From Glandiceps talaboti (Eukaryota; Hemichordata; Enteropneusta; Spengelidae), in NCBI RefSeq assembly GCF_964340395.1, contig NC_135550.1, positions 4,959,101 through 5,023,100 on the forward strand: a stretch of DNA of 64,000 bases. The letters run 5' to 3'. Below, in pieces: positions 1-25,200 of this stretch. How positions within the stretch are numbered: the stretch's first letter is position 1; every line of letters begins with the position of its first letter. Below the pieces are notes generated by a model. The model saw only the letters and a list, made by a program, of their open reading frames with translations. It had not been told where the DNA came from and ran no database searches. A program made the translations under genes and the position numbers.

Positions 1-424
1 GAAAAGTAAAATGTTGCAAAAACGCGACTTTGAAATTAAAGAATGATGAAATATTAAAAATGATATTTATTTAGTATTGAAAATTTCTACTCACAGAGTC
101 AAAAAAATTCTTAGAAGTTAATCCCAAATTTTCAGATGTGTTGTCAGTATCGACAGGAGTGTAGTACAGAGCATTAATATGTACTACACGGTACACCCCT
201 GACGATGCTGATAATCAAGACATCAGTGAATATTTAGGATTCATCTCCAAGAAATGTTTTGATTCTGTGAGTATGAACCAGACTCCATGAACATTCATTC
301 TTGCAAATATGATATTATTGTTGCATGAGAATTAACTTACATAGTTATTCTGGGTTGTTTGCTGCTTGAATAGACTATGTTTACATTTTGATGTTGTTCA
401 TTGGCAATGCAGTACACATCTTTT

Positions 425-895
425 TTTCTTTTTTTTTAAATTATTAAAAAAAAAATTTGTGCTGGGAATTCCTCCCAGTGATTTTCTGTTATGCAGACAT
501 ATACACACAAACGCACACAAATGCTACAGAGATCCATTCAGGTTTGGGACTACGGGCTATGTTGCCTGCTCTAAATCACATTGCTGTGGAATTGCCAAGG
601 CCTTCCCAGTCAGTCTACAGGCTATATCCCAGGTCACCCAGGCCCGGCAAACATAGCACCTGCAGGCTCCGTGTGAGTAATCGTCCCCAACTTTTTGAGG
701 CATTAGTCCCCCCAAATTTGCACTTGTCTTGTGAGTGAGACATGGTTGAATGATACAGCCTACTCATCGAGTCCGTAGAACACTCACCCTGGGTTTTGGT
801 CGTTCACCGTAGAAAAATCCCCTGTTTTCAGTGGGATTCGAACCCATGACCTCCCAACTGCTAATCCTGTGCACTAACCACTACGCTACATCTTT
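425..895 (-). mobile_element. tRNA-derived SINE
   Basis: On the minus strand the head carries an RNA polymerase III A box (TAGCGTAGTGG, 879-889) and a B box (GGTTCGAATCC, 834-844) at tRNA-like spacing. A roughly 380-base unrelated body follows and ends in an A-rich tail (425-455). No tRNA cloverleaf can be completed beyond the head, so this is a SINE and not a tRNA gene. Boundaries are approximate. Confidence 0.75.
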
Positions 896-922
896 AGTCT
901 TTTTTTTCTCTCTCATTTACAG

Positions 923-14842
<13,920 letters not shown>

Positions 14843-15164
14843 TATATTATGATCTGTCAACAAATATATAGGAAGATTTCTGGAAAGACAAAAATATAAG
14901 ATGAAATTGAATCCACCATGTAACAAACCTATTTCACAGTTATGTCAGGTGTGATTCCCGGCCCATTATATGGTAGAAGAACACTACCTGGTTCTTATAA
15001 ATTTACAGTTGAAATACATAATCTGTTGCTTTGTGAGTGTTCTGGACATTTATCATTAGTTTCTAGGTAGAATACAATTGTATCAATATGAAGTGCTTGT
15101 TCTTCCTGTGGATCGATGCACTGAATTGTTTGTAAACACATGTGTTTGTACTTAGAGAAGATCA

Positions 15165-15490
15165 ATGTTTCCCCATCAATGGATCTCCACCTCCTGTTTC
15201 TCCTCCAGTGGATCTCCATCTCCTGGTTATCCCTTCAGTGGATCTCCACCTCCTGTTTATCCCTCCAGTAGATCTCCACCTCCTGTTTATCCCTCCAGTA
15301 GATCTCCACCTCCTGTTTATCCCTCCAGTAGATCTCCACCTCCTGTTTCCCCTCCAGTGGATCTCCACCTCCTGTTTCCCCTCCAGTGGATCTCCACCTC
15401 CTGTTTCCCCTCCAGTAGATCTCCACCTCCTGTTTATCCCTCCAGTGGATCTCCACCTCTTGTTTATCCCTTCAGTGGATTCCCTCCTCC
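15165..15490 (+). repeat. 30-bp minisatellite
   Basis: About eleven units of gatctccacctcctgtttatccctccagta and variants. The unit is a multiple of three, so several frames stay open on both strands. One + frame reads SPPPVYPS repeatedly. Confidence 0.92.
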
Positions 15491-16144
15491 TTTTTCCACA
15501 TTCTTATATATTTATACATTCAGATCAACGTATTGCAAACAAGCAAGTGGAGATGGATTGTGCAATGAACTCTAAAAACCTCAGTGATATATTCTTAGAC
15601 TTAAAGGGCATCAGCTTACTTTATACATTTGTATTTTTGTTTTTATTGGAGAGAAGGGGGAGGGTGGTATTTTGTTGTATATTCAAAGGTACTTGTAGCA
15701 TTCTACTTGCTGAAGCATTACTTAACCATCAGTTGCTGTTTGCAGAACTCACACCTGGCATTTAGGCATAATATGTAAATGATTTAGTATACTCTCATAC
15801 CATCAAATGTGCTATCAACCCCTGAATGCTATTTATGTCAACAAATGCATACATAGACATTAGACAGTACCAAAACAGTTTACATCTTAATAATTGTTAT
15901 ATGTATACCACATTTCTTTCCACTCTGTAGAGTTCAAATCTTACATAAACCCAGCTTGTGTCAGTTTAAATACAACTTGCAGAGTTCTGTAGCATTATGT
16001 GCAAAAATGGGATATGCTAATCATTGTATTTCAAAACTGGTATTACAGAATCTGGGCTATAATGATAACATGGGTACTATTCATGTTTTTCATGCAATAA
16101 TCTTTATTACAGGGTCATTACACAGGTGTGTGTGTGTCACACAT

Positions 16145-16330
16145 TAAACCTGCACTAGCTATAACTGAAGTATTACGTTTTCAATCAGACAACCAACAGA
16201 CATTGTACATGTCAATTAGAGGTCTATTTTATCTATAAGTAGTATAGTAATAAGTTTTAATATTGACTCATTGGGATGCTGATTTTTTGTGTGTGGGCCC
16301 AAAAAACAGTTTGATTGGATATATTGCATT
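16145..16330 (+). repeat. dispersed repeat, copy 2 (see 5945-6185)
   Basis: It starts ttaaacctgcactagct and shares ordered blocks with the copy at 5945-6185, with small indels between them. Confidence 0.5.
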
Positions 16331-16442
16331 GGATATTTCAAGAGGAAAAATAACCAGCTGTATATCAAACTTCAGTTTTTTTGATGGTCAAAGTTAATAT
16401 TTCTTTAGATTTGTAAGTTAGATATGCCAAGGCCAAGGTTAA

Positions 16443-16894
16443 CTAAGGGACAGTTGCACAATGTCACACAAGCTCAATAAACGAACCTCATTCATTTAGG
16501 GAGGGAGAGGATCTGGCATCATTGCAATAATGCTGAACTTCATTTTTGCAGTTCACTTCTAACCTGAACAGAAATTTAGAAATCTTTCACACATTCACTG
16601 ATAACAGGTTCTGTATTGAGGTGTTGATAAGTCGATTAAAATTTACTGCTAAATAAATGTGATATACCGTACCGTGGGTATCTGTCAATATTTTAATGTG
16701 GTTACTGTGTTTTTACATTGCACTGATCATAGTGGTGTGACCACTACAATTTTCATCATGGTTTACATCATATGTAAATGTGTTGATGTCACACTTGTGA
16801 CCTTTCATTTAGGAGGAGGGGGAGGGGTTTTTGGTCTAAACGAACAAAGTTTGGTTATTGAGCTTGAGTGACTTTGAGTAATTGTCCCTAAGTA
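16443..16894. mobile_element. MITE-like element with ~55-bp inverted ends
   Basis: The left end ctaagggacagttgcac ... caagctcaataaac is the imperfect reverse complement of the right end gttattgagcttgagtgac ... aattgtccctaag. A solo end occurs at about 52,349-52,386. No coding capacity. Confidence 0.6.
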
Positions 16895-16959
16895 GCATCT
16901 CGGTGTCTTCAAGAATTTGATCAAAACTTGGGAATTATTATACTTCTCAAGTAAAATAC

Positions 16960-17042
16960 TTTAATCCTTGAAGGACTTGATTTCTAGTATTTCTGTAATT
17001 ACACCCTAAAGATAGGGTGTCAGCCATTCAAGGGTTAGTTAA
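16960..17042. mobile_element. short inverted-end element, copy 1
   Basis: Ends ttaatccttgaaggac and ccattcaagggttagttaa are inverted relatives. The core holds tacaccctaaagatagggtg. A related piece with cttgtaggactt ... tacaccctaaa ... aaagggcta lies at 63,180-63,263. Confidence 0.45.
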
Positions 17043-19137
17043 CATGTAGGCTGAACAGAATCTGAAATGAATGTTTTGCAATATGAACACAGGGTATCAG
17101 AATATTTATATAATGTGGTGTGTTTATATGCTTGAAAAAAAACCTTCTCAGAAGTTGAATCTTTGCTTTACTATTTTGTGGTGCTTGTATGATTGTGTAA
17201 GAGAATGTATGAGAGACGATTGTATGTATTTCAATGTGCCACCATATCAGGACTTACATAAACTGTTAGCCATGCAATTCAATTAGATGTGTACATCAAT
17301 GTTTCATTATTATGTGACATTAATTAAGAGTAATTTACATATATATTAAAACTGTTAGATGATAAGTTCTGATATAGAAATCATTCATTATTTGTAATTG
17401 ACTGCACCATGGATTATAATGAATGGTAATTGTCATTGGATGGGTTTTAAGTAATTGTGCTATTACATATATTGTTACAAACAACAAAACAGTGTTACAC
17501 TGATACACTGTAACATTTACAAATTGTCTGCTCTTAAAATTGAAATAACAACTAACTTGCAATATTGCATATTTTGTATGCCAGGAACGTACTGCTTTTT
17601 TATTGACTTGTTACAGTGCTTCCGGTCGAAGTATATAAATGATGAACAACTGCAACGTATTGATACATTACCAAAGTAAAGTTGTGTCCTTGTACAAAAT
17701 GTAGTAGGGCCAGATCAATGGAGTATTGCAATTGTGTGCATAACTTCAATCATGGCAAATTTCAAAATTTGGTTCCTCTTACAGTTACCAAGCTTTCTTG
17801 TTGTTAGACATCACTTCGTAGTCTAGCATGATGATGTCCTCAGCTAGATCTCAAAGACTAACTTTCACTACTTTCACTAATTACCAGACTAGTACATTGT
17901 GTTTATGTACAATAAGGCATTTTAGTCACTATTTATTTTTGCAGTTTAGTTTTCCTGCAAAATATGCAAAAATAAATCTTTAGTGAAAATGTCCAGGTTG
18001 ATAGTAATTCATGGGTATGTAGAATACTTAGGGAACCAAATTCACCAAAATTTTCTTAGTGAAAAGTTTGTACAAGGGTTGAATAATTTTGTGAGGCGTG
18101 TCATTAGAAAATATTGTTATCAATTTCATAATTCTAAACATGTACTTGTCAACCATTTTTAAATAGAATTCAGTAAGTGTTCTTTATTTTGAAAACCCCC
18201 AAACACCCACTTGTTGGAAAGTATTTCACTCCTAGTTGCTATGGTTACTTTTCAGTGACGTAGATTTGATACTTACTAAAGAATTAATGATCCCTAAACA
18301 TAAGGTCTGTCCTAATTAAGACATACCATTAGATTGAGCAAGTGTATTAGGTATAAGCTAACCAAGTCATTAATCCCAAAATAATGACCAACAGTAACCT
18401 AATAAGTGGATGTGTATGTACCACTACATGCAATACAATATCATACTGGCATTTTAGAAGTAAAGGATCCACACTTGACTGATTTCAGTAACTTTGTAGA
18501 TATTATGAAGAAATTCAGAAAGATGTTTTCTGTAATCATTGGTAGTAGTTGAGTCCAAGACTGGCTGGAATTTAGGACTACATTTACAACTAACTTGTAC
18601 ATTCATAAAAAGCAACATATTTAAAGACCTGGGTTTTAATCCCAGGTTCTTGCCTTCAGTACTATCTTATCAGTGGATCCAATATGACCATGTTTTCCTT
18701 CTGGACCCTAATACTAGACAACTGTTTTTCACACCTAAATTTAATACTGCTTACTTAAGTTTTATTGTATTGTAATTATATATTGAATTTCTTTTGGTAA
18801 CAACATTTTTTTTTTTACAATTATGACAATACATGCCATACTACCTGTCTGTTCTATGCAAAAGGGTACTTGCTATTCAAACTTTAACTGTTCTTACCAA
18901 GAAATTACATTTCTTCTTTTTTTATATTATAAATTTCAGAAAATGTAACCTGAACCTCTTAAAACGTGGATGGTATTTTTTACAAAATTTAAATGTTATA
19001 TGTCACAATAAAAATTTATCCTAAAGTTGAAATTAACCTGATGTTTATAATTGTTCATTTTTCACCATTACTGTAACTTCTTGATGTTGATAATGAAAAC
19101 TAGGTTTGATTTTGACAAATGCCTCTGCAATGTACAG

Positions 19138-19500
19138 TGTAAAGGGGAATGCTACTCCAGGAAATAAACGTATTTTCATAAACTTTGGGTTCTTGAGAGG
19201 CAGTTTATGATTTTACAATATCACATGAATTTTGTGTGATTACCAACAAACAACAAAACACTTTTTCACTGCTAGTGTTCTCACACAGGTCCACTGACTC
19301 CTAAGCACATCATGAATATTCAGTGTACATCTAATTACATATGTATGTTAAGTGAGGTAATGGTGGGTCATTGTGAGAACAAAAGAGGTGAAAAATAGTT
19401 TCAATTTGGTGTTTCTTGGCAACTAAGCAAAATTTATGTGATGTGAAATCATGAAATGATTCCCCAGAACCATTGTTGTGGCATTCCCCTTTAAATGTCA
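19138..19500. mobile_element. TA-type MITE, copy 2, both inverted ends present
   Basis: The left end ta-aaggggaatgctactcc pairs with the right end tggcattcccctt-ta, giving ~16-bp terminal inverted repeats flanked by TA. The interior is also partly self-complementary. This end structure and a TA duplication fit Tc1/mariner-type non-autonomous elements. Confidence 0.7.
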
Positions 19501-21359
19501 GTTTTTCATCAATACACTTGATAGGGTCATGCCAGATCAAGCTATTAGAGTTGTATTACAGCAATAAGTAAACACTGAAGATATCAAATGGAAGAATCTT
19601 GGTGAATTAGAATTTCAGTTTAAGTATTATGCCAGTGTCAATTGTTTTTGCTTCAACTTTCATTCAAATCTTCAAGAATCGGCATAAGTTCCTCAGGAAG
19701 TCCTGAAAGAAATTTCAAGTACCTGCTACAACATTCAGACTGACAGTTTATAAATTTGGCATGGCTTGGTATTGCTGCTGTGTTATATAGTGAATTCCAA
19801 TAGCTGTGTCAGGAACAAGTCTACATAATCTAATGTTACTGTGTATGATTTCATATCCTAAGAAACAAAGTTGACAGTGCGGGTGTTCACTTACATGTAT
19901 GCTGGCTTGTCATCTTTGCTACTAGAAGAATATTGTTTTACTGAAACTAGATCTTCTTGGGGCCAGTTTGTCAGAGACACCGCTGGTTAAATTGATGTAT
20001 TATTTTCAGTAAATGCAAATTCTGTATAGTATGGTTTATATGTCCTACATAGCATTGCTAAGTACAGGACATTTGTATTGAGGCTATACGGAATAGCTGA
20101 AGCGGAGTGTAATTTTTCCAGGAAATCTGTAGGGAATGTTTCTTTGCCAGGGGGCTTCACAATTTTTCAAATCACATAGGTTGTTACGTACATTTGCAGA
20201 CTGGATTTTAATTTTGTTTAAAAAACAAAATCATGACTGCCATCTATTTCATACTTGGACCCCCAAGGGGGGTACTCCAAATAGTTTGTTTTTTTATCCT
20301 GCATGATAATTTACAAGTGTATGAATGAGCAAATGCAAAGCAATATAAAGAATACTAATGAGAAATGACGTAACAGCTCCTAGTGTGTGAACTGATGTGT
20401 ACTGTTATTATTTATACTATAGCAATATGAAATAGTTGAATCTGAAACATGTTTTTCTTTCCAATTTGTAACATGTTTTAACAAAGACTCTTACCATTGT
20501 ACTCCCCAGAGTATTATTGTGCATTGTCCTGTATACAAATGAATGTCCTTATGTATTATCTGCACACAAACTTTCTGTAACATTTTTCTTTTATCATGTT
20601 AATACTTGTGTGTACTCTATATACACCTAATTTGCTAACCAAACTTATATGCCCCAAGTGTACAATATCAAACCTCAATGTTTGAATCACCCAGTTTGGG
20701 ATTACTGATGTCGAATCAGTGGACCCACAATGCATTAATTAAGATGATAAGGTTGTTCTTTTGTTTTTGAACCAACCTTTTATATAACTCAGCCAGATAA
20801 CTGATTTGTCACTTCAAATGTTTCATCCTAATATGAAATGAGGCTTCAAGAGTGTGTCATTACATGTAAGATATTACAGTTACAAATACAGCTTAAAGAC
20901 TGAGAATTTATGTGATATTCTCACAGTACATTAATATTTGTACATAATTGAATACATAATTAAGAATGAGTATAAATATATATCATCAAATATAATCAAT
21001 TATATATCAAGTCTAAATGTATATAATTTTTTTTGTAATTTTCTATGAATAAGTTTTATTATTAATAAAGCTAATAATTTTACATCATTTCACTGAAGAG
21101 TTTGATGTCAGTCATTCTGCTTTGCAAAGTTATGCCACCAGTATAAGTTTATAAGCAAACTTTTTATGAGGTGTAAGGTTGACTTTTTAGTCCAAACTGA
21201 GTATTTGTGTATAATAGCATTTGAATAAAGTTTCTCATTTTCAGCAGAATGTGACCTTTGACCCAGTCAATCTAAATACACCTGAGAAGTGTAAACACTT
21301 CATATTCAAATTCCGATCACCTGATAGATATTTACTGAAAAACTTACACTGAACTTTGG

Positions 21360-22205
21360 TATGAAATCCGGTATGTAATCAGTACTGTTGCGTCACTTAC
21401 GGTTCACGTCATTTTGACAACCTACATATCTTTGCAATCAAGCTATCACCGCTCAGGTATTCGGAGATACGAGTCATCGATCGCAGTCCCGATCTACCTG
21501 TATATTTTGTGCACATCATCAGCTGGTCGACCGCATTACCATAAGTTATGTTAATTAATCTGTCTGGGCATGCGCGTTGTGAAAATCGTTATTGTTTCCA
21601 GCCAAAGGTTGCAAAGTGCTCAGTTACATCGCATTGGGATATCAGCTGCTGCCGACATTCACTTCTCGTCACACAAAACCAAAATTGTCGGAATTCCCTC
21701 ACATCGGAGGTTATTCACACCCACATCTTCAATACTGGAAAACATTCCCGTTGTTTTAAGAGCTCAGATCGCCACCTTTCAACCACTTAGACGTCAGTGC
21801 AGTGTGTGTGGTAATAATCATTGATAGCACGCTTTTTTGAAGTCGGATATCACATCACAAACAATTTCTAATTTTATCTGCAATCACGTTTTTTTATTAT
21901 TTTTTATTATTTGTAAAACGACAAAAAATATAACCACCAGGGACCAGCTTCAGGGAATCCCTCAGCGGGTAAGTCGCGAATAATTTCTAAACAATTCTGA
22001 GTAGTTAGTTATGTGTAAAACAATACCGTTTCCTGTTTTCTTCAAAGCGAACTGACGTCTCCTCGACAGACGTCGCGTTCGTTCACCGGTAGTGGAATTT
22101 AGTGAGTCACAAACAAGGTTTCCTGAATTGTGTCGCTTGTATTTCCATCCCTTCCCTTCATTCTAATACATTTTGTGTCGATGTAACGAGGCTGGACCAG
22201 GGAAG
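21360..22205 (+). promoter_or_regulatory. CG-richer 5' region of the 267-aa gene, with likely non-coding first exon
   Basis: CG dinucleotides are visibly denser here than in the surrounding AT-rich DNA. Two near-CRE sites in opposite orientation lie at 21,790-21,796 and 22,053-22,059 (TGACGTC core). A perfect donor GTAAGT at 21,969 suggests a non-coding exon ending at 21,968, spliced to an acceptor just before the start codon (ggaccag, ending about 22,200). No TATA box is evident. Open frames at 21,548-21,824 may be upstream ORFs. Confidence 0.5.
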
Positions 22206-22279
22206 ATGATGCGAGAACTACGAGAAGTACCGAAGGACATAGCCGCAGTGGATAAATGCTACATAACGGACAGATGCAG
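22206..22279 (+). CDS. exon 1: start codon and residues 1-24
   Basis: ATGATG at 22,206 opens MMRELREVPKDIAAVDKCY. The donor is GCAG|gtgagg, phase 2. It lies at the edge of the CG-richer region, as expected of a first coding exon. Confidence 0.6.
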
Positions 22280-25200
22280 GTGAGGTGGCGAAACGGGTGA
22301 TGATGATGTCATGCATCATAGAGGTGGGACCAACAAACCTCGGCGGCGCGTTGACATTGAACTGCGCTGGTCGCGTCATAGAGGTGTCCTTAACTTTCTT
22401 TCTGAAAAGGAGATAACTTTCTAGAATGTTCGAATTAATAGCTTTGACATTGAACATGTATCAAAATTGTCGAATTTCTATCTCGTAGGGCGAATACTAA
22501 CGACAAGGTGTTTTGTCATATACCTAATACTACTACTAGATGCTTATTTTACTTGACTGGCGTACATTGTTGTATCTCAGCTCAACCCTACCCATGACTC
22601 ATTCGTGTAATATTTAGGATTGTGGTCAATTCTAATAATTATGATAATTGAGTATGTGATCCGAAGCTTACCTATGTGCCAGACAGCGTGAAATATAAAC
22701 TGTATTAAAAATCACTTCATGAACACAGTCAAAAATAGAACATACAAGTGTATTTGGAACGAATTAGGAAGCGTTACACTCAAGTGTTGAGTGGGTTGGG
22801 GAAGTACTGTACTGGATCGTGAGATTAATTTACTATTCTGTATTACTATTAACCATACCATGGAAGTATTACCGACCATACATACTTGCTGAACAGTAAT
22901 GCAGTCAATACACTTATTTCATATTTCAGTATAGTGTTAATGAATTCTCTACAGTTAAATTAAACCAGGAGAGGTAGAGATTCTCCTGGGTGTTATTTTT
23001 GCCAATGAAGGGGTTTGGGGAGGGGAGAAGTAATAAAACACATGATAAAGGAAACTGAGTGCAAGTTACAATATAATTTATGAACATAATGATTGAAATA
23101 TAAATTAGATTATGAACTGATGACAGGAAATGTCAATTATAGTCAGTCAAATGAGAATTGGTCTGTTCAAGCATTAATTGTCATTATACTACTTAGGTGT
23201 GAATTTTTTTTAATTTCTTGTTCACAGCCATCTTTTATTAGCTAGTTCTAATTTAAATATCTTAGCATTGTTCAAATAGTGGTCATCACTGAACTGATAA
23301 CACATACTCTATAAATATACTGTATACTAACACCAGCTCAGACCAACAAAAAAAGCAATGTAGGTTAATGTATTTTGAAATAATGAAGATACCTTCTGTA
23401 CCAAAAGATACAGCTGCAGCCATATGATTCTTGATACAGTCTGGTACAAGTGTACCTCATGTTACTAGCCACATGTGGTGCTATTTGCAAACTAATGCCC
23501 AATTTTGATACAAATAATTCCAATAGTAATGAGTTATTAGGTGCTGTGGAAAATTTGAAGGGCTTTTTTATAAATTTTAAACTGTAATTTTCTGCTCATT
23601 ACTATGAGAGCGCACACCAGGTTTTTATTTGAAATGATGTATGAAAGATTCATAATGGGCAATGGTTAAATTTATATTTCAAAAAGAAAATAATATAAAG
23701 CAGTCATTACTGAAATCGATTCCAAAGCAATTCACATTTAAATATTGAATTACATGTATATACTGTCTGGACTGTACATGAACAGCATGGAATTAGTAAT
23801 CTTAAGTTTAAAAATAAAATGAACTGAAAACTACCACTTTTTCATTCAGATTGCAGAAAAAAAGTCAAATGAAGTATAATATTAACCACATACACTTGAT
23901 CACCATTGTTTATAGGATGGATTGCATCAACATCAGTGTGAGTAAATTTGAAAAAAAAACAAATACACAATGTACCAAATGTATTAAAGAGTGTACACCA
24001 TTGTTCTATATACCTGAAAGTGTTAGTCAGTGATTCAGATATTCACACAATCAAACAAAAGAGTGACCTTATATCTATTGGGTGGGGAGCTACCTTATTG
24101 ATGTGTTGGAAATGAGTCAGCTGTGCTGTTGTTGCAATGCAGTATGGGTTATATTGTTTTTACAGTGATGATATTGTGTCTATTTTTGGGAGTGTGTACA
24201 TAATTGTATGGGCTGGGTTACAAACTTTTTGTTGACAGACTATGTCATTTTGTTCACTTGGTCTTTGGTATATTTGAAAGTGACAAGTTGGGTATAAAAT
24301 CACAAGTCAGCTTTTGCAGTTACAGCAATGCAGTGTGGGTCACATTGTTCTACCTGTGACAAGATGATGTGGTAATATTTGGGCATGCATACATGTACAT
24401 AATCATTCATCATCATGTATGGACTGGTTTACAAGCATTGTCCAATTTACGTCAACTTCTTCACTTAGTCTTTGCTATATTTGAAAATTACAGGGATGTA
24501 TGTATTTAAAAAATTGAATATGATTATAATTTATATTTTCTTAGTAATGTGAAGTGGTTCAATCATTGCCTTGAAGTTCAAGTACATTTTGTATTGATGT
24601 TTTGCTGTTAGCAGTGTTTTTAAGGGTAAAACTTAAAGGGAGCTTATCCTCATATCACGTTATACATACATGATGTACAATAACAGTGTAAAAAGTATTA
24701 ATTTCATGGGTTAGACTTGCAGGTATCATAATGCTGTAGGTTTTCCTATCTGCATATTGTACATGTAACGTAGTTTACAGGTCAAGGGATGAAATTGTGC
24801 ACCACTCTTTTTAAAAAGATTCTTCATGCTATTAATATAAATGCAAGTACATTGTATATTGTGTTGTATACATGATGTCTAGTGAAGTTTAAAGTGTGCC
24901 ACTGTGATTATCATGCTCGCCATATAACACATAATTTGGAATCAAAATTTTTGCCCCATTATTTAAATTAAAATTAAGTTGTAGGTGCCAATATCTTACC
25001 TCATTCATAGAACTACATTGTCTGTGGTACCATTTGTAGAATAGTTGGCTCCACCTGGGTACCTGTTTCTTGAGAGATCATAATTGATCAATTTTCCAAT
25101 ATGTTATTCTATAAATGGAATTGTTCATAATTCAATCATTGATTTCCTCAAGGAAAACTTAGGTCTGAGCAAAGATGTGGCTAGGACACAAAAAAACATT

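Larger units (their letters stand above)
14843..21359. other. 3' UTR / intergenic stretch without a recognised gene
   Basis: It follows the LTD gene's stop codon; candidate AATAAA signals occur at several points (for example near 16,474 and 18,990), so the 3' end cannot be fixed. It contains the 30-bp minisatellite and the MITE-like elements listed separately. I found no phase-consistent exon chain here on either strand. Confidence 0.4.

Noticed and set aside
168-266. Exon-like segment reading ...DNQDISEYLGFISKK..., resembling the N-half of an LTD repeat, with a gtgagt donor
   Set aside because: It ends in phase 0 while the exon at 923 needs phase 1, an in-frame stop lies just upstream, and no good acceptor fits.
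831-895. tRNA gene on the minus strand
   Set aside because: A and B boxes are present, but no acceptor stem or complete cloverleaf can be drawn; it is the head of a SINE.
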